From positions 1 to 27,507 of the forward strand of contig JAQUUB010000054.1 in NCBI GenBank assembly GCA_028694115.1: 27,507 nucleotides of DNA, given 5' to 3'. Position numbers and translations under genes: made by a program. This DNA is from Lachnospiraceae bacterium (GTDB lineage Bacteria > Bacillota_A > Clostridia > Lachnospirales > Lachnospiraceae). Positions 1 through 7,868 of the stretch are shown one piece after another; position 1 is the first letter of the stretch; every line of letters starts with the position of its first letter. Under the pieces are notes generated by a model. That model worked only from the letters and a program-made list of their open reading frames with translations, was not told the origin of the DNA and made no database searches.

Positions 1-348
1 TTGTTGGTTAGACTTTGCCATGCAGGACTTATATTCCTGCTGTAATACAGAGATTTACAAGTGGTGTGATGTAATACACCAAGTGAAACGCTTGGAGCAT
101 TTATGCTCCTGCGTTTGCAGTACGCACTGAACCAAGTCGCTGTGCGACGGCCTGTTAAGGCTGTGGCGTAGTTTTTTGTTTCTGCAATTAAAAAAAGTGG
201 CAACCAAGTCCTAAAAGTAGTATTGTTAAGTCACCACAAAATAACAATCAAACAGGATCGACATTGCCACCACTATGAAAATAATACAATCTATTGGCTT
301 GTTTTTCAAGCACTTTTATTATGAAAATCCACCTCCGTGTAAGCAGTG
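1..348. other. Hairpin-rich, gene-free end of an unidentified inserted element
   Basis: No credible gene is seen here. The first 165 bases hold a run of short perfect inverted repeats: GCAGGA/TCCTGC (22-40), GGTGT/ACACC (63-80), GGAGCAT/ATGCTCC (94-109), GTCGC/GCGAC (136-148) and GCCT/AGGC (150-161), then a T-run near 172. Such clusters are common in transfer-origin or leader regions of conjugative and mobilizable elements. The stretch ends where an AraC-type coding sequence breaks off (349), so it is inferred to be the end of an insertion. The element type is not identified. Confidence 0.35.
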
Positions 349-414
349 TTATTTATCTGTGATGTTTTCTTCCATGTAATTCATCGCACTATTTAATCTC
401 TTAATCCAGTCCAT
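349..414 (-). pseudogene. 5' fragment of an AraC-family transcriptional regulator
   Basis: A ribosome site (AAGGAG) sits 7 bases before an ATG at 414 and opens a 21-codon frame beginning MDWIKRLNSAMNYMEEN. This is the typical N-terminus of AraC-type regulators of the kind often linked to a GyrI-like effector domain, where the helix-turn-helix comes first. After residue 20 the frame runs into a TAA and all similarity to the family stops. The usual product is about 280 residues, so only the first 7% remains. The break at about 350 is interpreted as the junction with the element to the left. The other half of the gene is not in this window. Identification rests on a short sequence and is moderate. 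Confidence 0.5.
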
Positions 415-582
415 CATTCATCTCCTTGCTATTATTATAAGCCTATTCCCCTATAAAGCCTCTCTATATAAGTGCAAATAATGAGAGGTTCATATAATAC
501 TTAATTCATCACATATGAAATTTTATATTGTAAGTTTTTTTGTAATGATTATAGTAAATAATATCCACGAATAAAACAGCAA

Positions 583-616
583 TGTGAAAGCATAGTTCTT
601 TTACCATACTTTCACA
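583..616 (-). terminator. Probable terminator downstream of the toroid protein gene
   Basis: An 8-bp inverted repeat (TGTGAAAG/CTTTCACA) encloses a further imperfect pairing. It lies about 75 bases past the stop codon of the leftward gene ending at 692. On the minus strand it is followed by a T-rich but interrupted stretch, so it is a weak call. Confidence 0.4.
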
Positions 617-691
617 CTGGACTACAAGCTAATATTTATACCTCTTAGCAGCTGTAAATCGGCTGTCAAAACACTCTAAACCATGTATTGC

Positions 692-1615
692 TCATTTTGC
701 GTAAACAGGTAGATGGAAATCCAATCTGTCGAATTTTCTCAGTATATTAAAATCTCGGACGATAAAATGAGTCCCCCAATAATAATTTCCGATTGTTTGT
801 TCTGCGACACACCACCGTTTGCCATCTGGATGAGGTGTGCTTTGTTCGTATGCATCCAGTTCTTCCCCAGAAGCAAACTGAAGCTCATATGTATTCACTA
901 ATGAATCAACAATAGTATCCAGATTCATGTCAACAGTGCGTATACACTCTTTATAATAATTACTTTTTGGAGAACTAATAAAATATATGGGCAAAGGCAG
1001 CCAAGACGGCCATGTTGCAGGGTCAAATGACTTAATATTCAATGCCACAGGGTCATAATCGGGATAACCCTGGAGAAGTACATGCTCACATTGGCTATAC
1101 TTGTCTTTTAAATCCACTGCCTTGTGGTATATATCACTATTTTCATCTGCATATTTGAGGATAAAGTCTGAAAGGCGCTTGGTTACTCCAATATCAGCTT
1201 CTGTAGCTTTCTTTGGGTCAAAATGAAACCATGGCAAATGTGCGAAATCATTATTGCTGGGAATTCCCTGCATCCCCACCCAGCCGTTTTCCAACAAATA
1301 TGCACCAGTATCAAGGTATTTGAGAATACCTATAATAATTGAATCTTTTATACTGCTAACAGAATTATCTGCCGTGTCCAGATAATCCAATGCGATACAT
1401 ATTGTATAGGGAGAAGAATTAGGGTTCCAATTGTTGCACTCAATATTGTATCCAAAACCGCCATCCTCATTTTGGTAACTGGATAGAACTGAAAGGAACT
1501 CCTCGCAGCTCCCATTTTCAAAAAGATAGTTCCAGTTTGTAAAGTCAAGTGGTCTTGCGTTTCGGTGAATCAGTTTTCTTAATCTTAAAAAAACATCAAG
1601 GGACACTTTCTTCAA
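692..1615 (-). CDS. Alpha/alpha-toroid (prenyltransferase/squalene-cyclase-like) protein
   Basis: A soluble protein of about 307 residues with no signal peptide or membrane segment. Near residue 50 it carries YQNEDGGFG, the QW-type motif seen in repeats of the terpenoid-cyclase/prenyltransferase alpha-alpha toroid fold. It then alternates helices and aromatic-rich turns. The DxDD motif of class II cyclases is not evident, so an enzymatic role in isoprenoid chemistry should not be assumed. Small stand-alone toroid proteins like this are common and uncharacterised in Firmicutes. A TTG start at 1615 is preferred because GGGAGG lies 8 bases upstream; the longer GTG start at 1633 would place that ribosome site inside the coding region. 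The next gene upstream, a CPBP protein, ends 36 bases away, so co-transcription is likely. Confidence 0.6.
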   Translation of the reverse strand: MKKVSLDVFLRLRKLIHRNARPLDFTNWNYLFENGSCEEFLSVLSSYQNEDGGFGYNIECNNWNPNSSPYTICIALDYLDTADNSVSSIKDSIIIGILKYLDTGAYLLENGWVGMQGIPSNNDFAHLPWFHFDPKKATEADIGVTKRLSDFILKYADENSDIYHKAVDLKDKYSQCEHVLLQGYPDYDPVALNIKSFDPATWPSWLPLPIYFISSPKSNYYKECIRTVDMNLDTIVDSLVNTYELQFASGEELDAYEQSTPHPDGKRWCVAEQTIGNYYWGTHFIVRDFNILRKFDRLDFHLPVYAK

Positions 1616-1651
1616 AGCAATTACCTCCCACACAAATTTATAATACGTCTG

Positions 1652-2317
1652 CTATTTGCTGTACAGCGGCAAAATCATTGTGACGTAAGAAATTAAATTA
1701 TATCCTACATGAGTTAATATGCAACAGAATATCGAACCTGTATGCAAATAAAGCAGACCTAATACGAGACCGCAAATAAACGCCGAAAGCGTTTGCACCA
1801 TATTAAAATGGAGTAAGGCAAACAACATTGAAGAAACAAATAAAGCTATTACCTTTCCGTAATTTAATGTCAACCCACTAAGCAAAAAACCTCTCATTAG
1901 AATTTCTTCTATAAACGGCGCAAGAATACAAACCTGAACTAAACTGGTAATTGGTGTCGTACTCAGAGACTTGAGTGTTTGCTGATATCCTTCCTCACTT
2001 ACTGGAAAAAATTTTTCGAATATGGGGTCTAACCCTTTATCCAAAAGAAAATAGAACAGTATGGCGCACCCTAATGCCAACAATATTCCATGAAATGAAA
2101 TGTTAGCAGATAAATTTAATTTGAAACGGTTTTCTTTTATCAGCAAAACAAGGAACACGAATATACAAAAAATAATTGAAAAAAGGTTCATATATTTCCC
2201 ATAAACGGGAGGCAACTTTCTCCATAACACAACATCCAAGGTAGTGTATAATAACATAAAACCAAACCAGACAATTACCCACAAAATTCCCCTGCCAAGA
2301 GATATTCCATCTTTCAT
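1652..2317 (-). CDS. CPBP-family intramembrane metalloprotease homologue
   Basis: An integral membrane protein of about 221 residues with six to eight hydrophobic segments. The CPBP (CAAX protease/bacteriocin-processing, 'Abi') signature is present: EEILMRG (the EExxxR motif), then FALLHFN and HVGYN supplying the further conserved His/Asn positions. Homologues cleave prenylated or peptide substrates in the membrane or confer bacteriocin self-immunity; no substrate can be named here. The ATG at 2317 is chosen because a GGGGGAG stretch precedes it; an in-frame GTG at 2338 would add seven residues and swallow that site. It lies between an XRE regulator and a toroid protein on the same strand, a small accessory cluster that is AT-richer than the operon to its right. 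Confidence 0.8.
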   Translation of the reverse strand: MKDGISLGRGILWVIVWFGFMLLYTTLDVVLWRKLPPVYGKYMNLFSIIFCIFVFLVLLIKENRFKLNLSANISFHGILLALGCAILFYFLLDKGLDPIFEKFFPVSEEGYQQTLKSLSTTPITSLVQVCILAPFIEEILMRGFLLSGLTLNYGKVIALFVSSMLFALLHFNMVQTLSAFICGLVLGLLYLHTGSIFCCILTHVGYNLISYVTMILPLYSK

Positions 2318-2384
2318 ATCTAGTATTCTCCCCCTCACAAATCCTCTATCCCCCGTCAGTGCAGTCGCAACCTGAAACTTGAAT

Positions 2385-2906
2385 TTAATTCTTTTTAAAG
2401 ATTCTTTTTATGATTTTCATTTTGTATGTGCGAATTTTATATGCATATCTGCTGGTGAAAATCACACCCATTATCATCATGCCAAAGGAAATTCCCAACG
2501 ATACTCCCGATACAAAATCAACGAAGGGGGAAACATTCTCGCCCTTTGTGAATAATATAATTAAATAAATCACAAAGGAAACACATCCTGCAATAAAAAG
2601 AATATGCATTCGTTTTGTAAATTTTATCTTTTCATCATTACTGTAATCGGCGACCCTCCATACTGTTTCTTCTAATTCTTTATTCATTTTCTCACTTTTC
2701 CTTTCTCCATCCAGTAGTTCTCTGAGATCAACCTCATAATAATCTGCCATTTCCATGAGGATATCCAGGTCTGGCATATTGTGACCGGTTTCCCATCGTG
2801 AAATCGTTCTGCCTGAAACATGCAACTGTTCTGCTAACTGTTCCTGGGTGATGCCCTTTTCTTTGCGGAGTTCCTTAAAGAAGGCTCCTGTTTTTTTCTG
2901 ATCCAC
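2385..2906 (-). CDS. XRE-family regulator with C-terminal membrane anchor
   Basis: The first 65 residues are a classical Cro/C1 helix-turn-helix (KGITQEQLAEQLHVSGRTIS followed by RWETGHNMPDLD). A charged linker follows, then two hydrophobic segments (about residues 100-160) and a basic tail. Membrane-tethered XRE regulators of this type are frequent in Clostridia and often control neighbouring transport or immunity genes. Here the next gene downstream on the same strand is the CPBP protease homologue, a plausible target. A GTG start at 2906 is preferred: AAGGAGG lies 7 bases upstream. Starting at the TTG of 2924 would put the ribosome site in the coding sequence. The 275 bases upstream show no convincing gene. 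Confidence 0.85.
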   Translation of the reverse strand: MDQKKTGAFFKELRKEKGITQEQLAEQLHVSGRTISRWETGHNMPDLDILMEMADYYEVDLRELLDGERKSEKMNKELEETVWRVADYSNDEKIKFTKRMHILFIAGCVSFVIYLIILFTKGENVSPFVDFVSGVSLGISFGMMIMGVIFTSRYAYKIRTYKMKIIKRIFKKN

Positions 2907-3181
2907 TTCTCTTCCTCCTTTCAACGCTAATATAGTTCAGAATTACTATGATTGACACGACATAAAGTGAGAAATACCGTATTTTTCATACCCGACACCT
3001 GTTGTCTAGCGTTGATTTTTCATTCAATTCCTTTATTTTATCACTATTATTCTGCAGCAGGTCCTGCCTCTTCTGTTGCAAAGCAGAATCTGCTGCTATG
3101 TTTTCAGGATGAAGAGAGCTTTGACTATCTAAAGGAGACAGCGCTGGCTGGAACGAGTTAACAGATCTGTAAACACAACAT

Positions 3182-3874
3182 TTACCAGGGTATTTCCCGA
3201 AATCCATCCCCTCGCATCACAAGACGGTTCTCTTCGGAATGACAGGGAGGATCATTTTTGCTGTCACTGAAATTACATGTAATATATTGATAAGCCGACC
3301 TTCCTGCACTGCCATGATCTGAGAATACAGCACAGCGGAAGGTGAATTCTTCTGGTCTCAGGATATTAAAGTAGAGCCGAAGCATCATATGCAAAGCGCT
3401 TTGAGATAAATAGAATTCATAGCCGGATGCCGCCTCGGTCAGATTGATACTGGCCATCTCACTGGATAAAAATGCAATCCGCCTGGTGGAACCTTTTCTC
3501 ATCAATGGAAGCATTTCATCGATGATGCTTTTTACACCACACACATAATACTCCAGTGTATTTCCTATCTTTTCATAATCAGAAGGCACTGCAGTCTGCA
3601 TCCTCTCACAGCCGTAATCCTCCTGAACAATCAGATAATCCAGGACCCCTATCTGATCTTTTAATTCTTGCACACAGGACGCAAATTGCGTTTCATCCTC
3701 CCCATGCAGGGTGCAGAGCTTCATCTTTGTACCTGTCTCATGTAGTGTTTCTGCTTTGCTGCTGTCGCTTCCCAGGACAGCAGCATAAACCTGATATCCA
3801 TTTTGAGCAAATTCTATTGCCGTTTCCCGGGCAAGCTTCCATTCAACCCCAACTACCAGTACCGTCTCTTTCAT
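3182..3874 (-). CDS. Degenerate short-chain dehydrogenase/reductase-like protein
   Basis: A 230-residue Rossmann-type protein that aligns along its length with the SDR encoded immediately upstream but lacks the catalytic signature. The N-terminal glycine-rich loop is replaced by VVGVEWKLARETA, and the YxxxK motif reads YLSQS, so the active-site lysine is absent. SSEMASIN still matches the SSE-A/G-SI segment that holds the catalytic serine in the neighbour. The C-terminus also aligns (SEENRLVMRGDG against SEEALIMKDVQD). It is likely a non-catalytic partner or pseudo-enzyme derived from duplication. GGAGG precedes the ATG at 3874. The gap to the upstream SDR is 10 bases, indicating co-transcription and perhaps hetero-oligomer formation. 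Confidence 0.7.
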   Translation of the reverse strand: MKETVLVVGVEWKLARETAIEFAQNGYQVYAAVLGSDSSKAETLHETGTKMKLCTLHGEDETQFASCVQELKDQIGVLDYLIVQEDYGCERMQTAVPSDYEKIGNTLEYYVCGVKSIIDEMLPLMRKGSTRRIAFLSSEMASINLTEAASGYEFYLSQSALHMMLRLYFNILRPEEFTFRCAVFSDHGSAGRSAYQYITCNFSDSKNDPPCHSEENRLVMRGDGFREIPW

Positions 3875-3884
3875 TTTGCCTCCT

Positions 3885-4568
3885 CTAAAAAGACCAATAA
3901 CAGTCCTGTACATCTTTCATAATCAGTGCCTCTTCACTGGCTCCCGTAAATTGCCGATATGCCACCAGCGCAGATTCTTCCGGTTCATAATCACCTTCTG
4001 TACTTTTCTTTCCTGTCATATAGCTTCTCACCCATCCTGGATGATACAGATAAAACTGATATCCCTTTGGCTTTAACTGATTGTAAAGCAGCTTTACTGT
4101 CATATTCAAAGCGGCTTTCGACATGCAATAGCCAAAACTATCTGTTCGATGAGCCAGTGAAATGCTGCCTGCTTCCGAAGAAAGCACCGCAATCTTCTTC
4201 TGTCCATCCTTCATCAGCGGCTCAAAAGCTTCCACCAATCGCAGAGTTCCCAGTGTATTGATCTGGAACACCTTCGACATGCTCTCCCGATTGTCAGTGC
4301 CAAAAAAGACCCCGGCGCAGCTGACCAGCATATCCACGGTCTCTGTCACCCTGGCCGCTTCGCTGGCTGCCGCCTTGACAGACTCCGTGTTTCCTACATC
4401 CAGCGGCACAATACTTAACTGTTTCGGATACGCCTTCTGCAGGCTGGAAAGCTGATCCCATTCCGGCATATACTGGCCTGCTATCACATTCCATCCCTGC
4501 TCCAGAAATATCTGGCACAGAGAAGCACCTACTCCCCGATCTGCACCTGTTACCATAACTGTATTCAT
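3885..4568 (-). CDS. Short-chain dehydrogenase/reductase (SDR), classical type
   Basis: A 227-residue NAD(P)(H)-dependent oxidoreductase with the expected SDR landmarks. TGADRGVG near residues 7-14 is the dinucleotide-binding TGxxxGxG motif. SCAGV near residue 84 takes the place of NNAG. VLSSEAGS carries the catalytic serine, and YCMSK is the YxxxK pair. The substrate is not predictable. It lies 12 bases downstream of the ThuA-like gene and 10 bases upstream of a degenerate SDR copy, so all three probably share a transcript. ThuA-like proteins and SDR/GFO-IDH-type oxidoreductases often co-occur in sugar or polyol metabolism, but no transporter or sugar kinase is nearby to support that here. 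Confidence 0.85.
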   Translation of the reverse strand: MNTVMVTGADRGVGASLCQIFLEQGWNVIAGQYMPEWDQLSSLQKAYPKQLSIVPLDVGNTESVKAAASEAARVTETVDMLVSCAGVFFGTDNRESMSKVFQINTLGTLRLVEAFEPLMKDGQKKIAVLSSEAGSISLAHRTDSFGYCMSKAALNMTVKLLYNQLKPKGYQFYLYHPGWVRSYMTGKKSTEGDYEPEESALVAYRQFTGASEEALIMKDVQDCYWSF

Positions 4569-4580
4569 AACTGCGCCTTT

Positions 4581-5267
4581 CTATCTGTCCATGCACCATT
4601 CTACTGCATGTGAGACGATCTTCTGGTATTCCTGATTTTCCCAGACACTTAAGGTATGTCCCGGCATCAGCACACATATTTTTCCCTGTCCCAGCTGTTT
4701 TGTATAGCCGCCCGGCATCGGTTTCCCGGTATCAGACCATGTTTCAAAAAGAATCTCTACATCATCCGACAGCAGCTGAATCTGATAATGCTCATCTCTT
4801 GCGGAAAATTCCTGTACATCTTTCATAATTGGATGGGATGCATTTATATTCTTAATTGAGACCATACATCTCGGGGGGTGGGTGATAAAACGATTGCCAA
4901 CCAGCTGAACATACTGCTCACAGGGTTTTACAAATTTTTCCTGTTGCTCCACCTGCTGTTCACTGAAGGAATTTCCTGCATGGATAGATAGAAAACTTCC
5001 TCCCTGCTCCACATAAGCTCTGATCTCTTCCGGTCCCACCTCGGTCACTGTTTCCTCAAACCAGGGAGCCGGATTGCCTGAGATCAGTGTATTTCCCTTG
5101 CAATTGATAATCACAGCATATTCCTTCAATTTTTCAACTGTCAGAATATCTTTAGCGTCCTCGATAAATTCCAGTTCGCCTTTCAAATCAGGAATTCTGC
5201 GAAAGCCTTTCTCAATAATTTCCAGAGGATGCCACTGATCCCCTCCTATCACTAAAATCTTGTTCAT
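4581..5267 (-). CDS. ThuA-like domain protein (class I glutamine-amidotransferase-like fold)
   Basis: A 228-residue cytoplasmic protein matching the ThuA (trehalose utilisation) family. It starts with a beta strand and ILVIGGDQWHP, has FLSIHAGNSF in the middle where the family has its conserved His/Gly-rich turn, and SARDEHYQ. It ends with PGGYTKQLGQGKICVLMPGH, which corresponds to the family's GKGRVFY..LGH segment. ThuA proteins interconvert or bind sugars; catalysis is poorly defined. GGAGGGAATAACAA precedes the ATG. It heads a three-gene ThuA-SDR-SDR block. The 66 bases separating it from the 85-aa gene upstream show no obvious terminator, so read-through from the large operon is possible. 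Confidence 0.8.
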   Translation of the reverse strand: MNKILVIGGDQWHPLEIIEKGFRRIPDLKGELEFIEDAKDILTVEKLKEYAVIINCKGNTLISGNPAPWFEETVTEVGPEEIRAYVEQGGSFLSIHAGNSFSEQQVEQQEKFVKPCEQYVQLVGNRFITHPPRCMVSIKNINASHPIMKDVQEFSARDEHYQIQLLSDDVEILFETWSDTGKPMPGGYTKQLGQGKICVLMPGHTLSVWENQEYQKIVSHAVEWCMDR

Positions 5268-5333
5268 TTGTTATTCCCTCCATTTTTCATAAGGATCATG
5301 TAATTGGTTGTGACTGTTCAGCAGGAAAAAACA

Positions 5334-5591
5334 TTAACCCGGAATTGCCATATCCGGCCATGCCAGTATCTCATCTGCGATGATCTGCACATAATTATCT
5401 AGGACATCTTCACTCTTTCCGGCGCATCGGACATTGGTTTCGGCACCATAGCTGTCCCCCTCCTGAAATTCCCAGATATGATACCGCAGTCCACGAAACT
5501 GAAAGTCAAAGCTGCCCAGACCATCCTCCTGGGTGTAAATAAACTCTATGTTTTTCTTTGTCAATGCTTTCTGAATCTTTTCCATTCTCAT
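5334..5591 (-). CDS. Conserved hypothetical protein, 85 aa
   Basis: A small soluble protein rich in aromatic and acidic residues with GLRYHIWEF near its centre. It has no signal peptide, membrane segment or recognisable motif, and I cannot assign a function. It begins 9 bases after the MATE gene stop, and the tail of that gene (GGGGAAAGTGAG) serves as its ribosome site, so it belongs to the same transcript. An ATG two codons inside the frame is an alternative start. It is the last gene before a 66-base gap. Confidence 0.7.
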   Translation of the reverse strand: MRMEKIQKALTKKNIEFIYTQEDGLGSFDFQFRGLRYHIWEFQEGDSYGAETNVRCAGKSEDVLDNYVQIIADEILAWPDMAIPG

Positions 5592-5600
5592 ACAATATTC

Positions 5601-6971
5601 TCACTTTCCCCGTACAGATGTCCTAGCCCATGGTCCGGATTTTCTTTTCCAGATAATGATAAAACAGATCACATGTACACTAAGCGTGATAGTCCATGTA
5701 ATCGGGTAAGACAGGTACAGAATAAACAACGTGTGTTTCCAGACAAAGATCGTAAAGATCCAGATTACCCGAAGACCACAGGCCCCTGCCAGAGAGACAA
5801 GCATAGGCGCAATCGAGTATCCCATGCCTCTTAAGATCCCCACCATTACATCCATCATACCACACAGAAAATACACCTGGCAGATAATCTGCATTCTTGA
5901 CATGCCATAGCTGATAACCTGCTGATCGGAAGAATAGATACTCAGAAGCTCCGGTCCAAAATGATAGGCCAGATTCCCCAGTCCCGCACCCACAACAAAG
6001 ACAAGGATCAGACACTGTGTCAGAATCTTTGGAATTCTCTCCTGCTTTCCGCCGCCTACATTCTGGCTGGTAAAGCTCAGTGCCGTCTGGTAGATGGCAT
6101 TCATGGAGGTGTAGACGAATCCCTCGATATTTCCTGCCGCTGTATTTCCCGCCATGACGATGGAGCCAAAAGAATTCACCGAAGACTGAATCAATACGTT
6201 GGAAATGGAGAAAATTGCACCCTGTACCCCTGCCGGAAGTCCAATCTGCACAATACGGATCAGCTTTTGCTTATGGAGCTTCAAAAGTCGCAGCTCCAGA
6301 TGGTACATACCCGCCGAGTTCATCAGGCAGCGAACAATCATTACCGCTGATATCACCTGAGAAATCACTGTTGCGATAGCCACTCCGGCAACTCCCATAT
6401 GAAAACCGATGACAAGGATCAGATTCAGAATCACGTTGACTACCCCTGCTGCCAGCAGATAATATAGAGGCCGTCTGGTATCTCCGATTGCCCGCAGAAT
6501 CGCCGCACCAAAATTATATACCAGCATTGCAGGCATTCCAATAAAATAGATACGAACATAAAGGGATGCCTGTCCCAGCACATCCTCAGGAGTATCCATC
6601 AGCTCCAGCATTGGTGTTGCGAATAACAGCCCTGCTGCAATCAGAATCACGCCGCCAATCAAACCCAGAAGTATGGATGTATGGACCGTATCCTGCATGT
6701 TTTTCTCATCACCTGCTCCAAAATACTGAGCAGCCAGTACATTTGTTCCGATAGAAAATCCGATAAAAATATTGACAAACAGGTTAATCAGTGCTCCGGT
6801 AGACCCCACCGCCGCCAGTGCACTACTGCCGGAAAACTTTCCGACTACAACAATGTCCGCTGCATTAAAAAGCAGCTGCAAAATGCCTGATAAGATCAGC
6901 GGAACTGCAAAAATCAATAGCTTCCCCAATAATGGACCATTACACATGTCCATCTCATAAGACTTCTTCAT
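5601..6971 (-). CDS. MATE-family multidrug/metabolite efflux transporter
   Basis: A 456-residue polytopic membrane protein with about twelve hydrophobic helices arranged as two pseudo-repeats. The N-terminal helix reads PLILSGILQLLFNAADIVVV, a typical MATE TM1. ALAAVGSTGAL and the matching AGNTAAGNIEG in the second half are the two repeat signatures. Members export cationic drugs or metabolites by Na+ or H+ antiport. Placement one base after the AcsB-like gene, and 9 bases before the 85-aa gene, puts it firmly in the metalloenzyme operon. That raises the possibility that it exports a product, substrate analogue or toxic by-product of that system. Substrate and coupling ion cannot be read from the sequence. 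Confidence 0.92.
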   Translation of the reverse strand: MKKSYEMDMCNGPLLGKLLIFAVPLILSGILQLLFNAADIVVVGKFSGSSALAAVGSTGALINLFVNIFIGFSIGTNVLAAQYFGAGDEKNMQDTVHTSILLGLIGGVILIAAGLLFATPMLELMDTPEDVLGQASLYVRIYFIGMPAMLVYNFGAAILRAIGDTRRPLYYLLAAGVVNVILNLILVIGFHMGVAGVAIATVISQVISAVMIVRCLMNSAGMYHLELRLLKLHKQKLIRIVQIGLPAGVQGAIFSISNVLIQSSVNSFGSIVMAGNTAAGNIEGFVYTSMNAIYQTALSFTSQNVGGGKQERIPKILTQCLILVFVVGAGLGNLAYHFGPELLSIYSSDQQVISYGMSRMQIICQVYFLCGMMDVMVGILRGMGYSIAPMLVSLAGACGLRVIWIFTIFVWKHTLFILYLSYPITWTITLSVHVICFIIIWKRKSGPWARTSVRGK

Positions 6972-6972
6972 A

Positions 6973-7692
6973 CTATACCTTCTTATTTATTTTCTGATGT
7001 ATCTCCTTTAAGCCCTCAACCTCATCACATACCGGCTTCATATTACAGACAGAGCAGTCCATCTTCAGATTCTGAAAGATATGATTTAAGGAATTCGTGA
7101 TTCCTTCTGCCTCCTGCATCTTTCCGGCAAGCTGCTGATAGGGAAAATCCCTGGCAGTAATAAAAAAGATCTGTGCCGCCATAATTTCCGGAATTTTGTG
7201 ATATTCTTCCAGAAATCTTCTTCCAATCTCTGCAAAATTCAGCCCCTGCTTTCGTGCATGTTTTCCTACACGTACCACTTCTCGATTCTCAGAAGCGGAT
7301 ATCCGCAGCATAAATCCCTCCGTACACAGGTGGTATCTGGTATAGGCGATCTTTCGAAGCAGGGCATAGGCCTCTGACTCCTGGGCAAGCTGTCCTTCAG
7401 ACAATCGGATGAATACAATACGGGCATAGGCGGTATCTTCCTGTATGTCCTGCAGGTCCGGACCCTGAAGCCAGATCCCGTCTTCTTCCACCAGAGCTTT
7501 TGATGTTGTAAATGCCAGACCACCGATGGCCGGCAGTATACCACCGCCTAGTTCATAGGCCATATCGCTTCTTAAAATCAGATTGTGGCCGCCGGCATCA
7601 CGTGCCAGCTGACCGCTGACCGCCAGCTTTTCTGTCTGTTCTCCCTTGAAAAGCTCCAGGCATTCTTCAATTATTTTATCATATAATTGCAT
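6973..7692 (-). CDS. Acetyl-CoA-synthase (CODH/ACS beta) middle-domain-like protein
   Basis: A 239-residue protein resembling the central part of acetyl-CoA synthase AcsB/CdhC, but without the N-terminal CODH-contact region and without the C-terminal domain that holds the nickel A-cluster. The matching landmarks are YELGGG (46-51), LVEEDGIWLQGPDLQDI (67-83, compare the VxxDGKVxVxGPDxDEI pattern of AcsB), LRISASENREVVRVGKHARK (129-148, the region of the RISKdAf..G motif) and FAEIGRRFLEEYHKI. A C-terminal CxxCxxxxxC (Cys213, 216, 222) followed by DEVEGLKE may bind metal. It sits 20 bases downstream of a small membrane protein gene and one base before the MATE gene. It probably acts as a scaffold, partner or maturation factor. 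CO chemistry is not implied. Confidence 0.65.
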   Translation of the reverse strand: MQLYDKIIEECLELFKGEQTEKLAVSGQLARDAGGHNLILRSDMAYELGGGILPAIGGLAFTTSKALVEEDGIWLQGPDLQDIQEDTAYARIVFIRLSEGQLAQESEAYALLRKIAYTRYHLCTEGFMLRISASENREVVRVGKHARKQGLNFAEIGRRFLEEYHKIPEIMAAQIFFITARDFPYQQLAGKMQEAEGITNSLNHIFQNLKMDCSVCNMKPVCDEVEGLKEIHQKINKKV

Positions 7693-7712
7693 CCGTTTAC
7701 TCCTGTTTACAG

Positions 7713-7868
7713 CTATTTTTTCTTGATTTTATCATAGTGTTTTCCAAGAATCGGGGCAATCTTCGCAGCCAGTTTCATATCCAGATTAAAGAAATAGATA
7801 ACCAGACTCAGCACAAATAATGCCACCCCTATGATCGCCAGTATCAGCAGTATTTTCAAAAAAATCAT
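7713..7868 (-). CDS. Small single-span membrane protein, 51 aa
   Basis: The ATG at 7868 overlaps the activase stop codon as ATGA, a translational-coupling arrangement. The frame runs 51 codons. It starts MIFLKILLILAIIGVALFVL, giving one hydrophobic segment over residues 2-27. A short amphipathic basic tail follows, with KIAPILGKHYDKIKKK at the end. It stops 20 bases before the AcsB-like gene. There is no lipobox or signal-peptidase site. The position suggests a membrane tether or regulator for the activase/dehydratase complex or the downstream transporter, but this is inference. The clean coupling, the gene-tight spacing on both sides and the coherent topology argue that it is a real gene. 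Confidence 0.7.
   Translation of the reverse strand: MIFLKILLILAIIGVALFVLSLVIYFFNLDMKLAAKIAPILGKHYDKIKKK

Noticed and set aside
2952..3207. Overlapping short open frames on both strands between the XRE regulator and the degenerate SDR
   Set aside because: No ribosome site or recognisable motif; the frames overlap each other and the real SDR end, so they are treated as chance.
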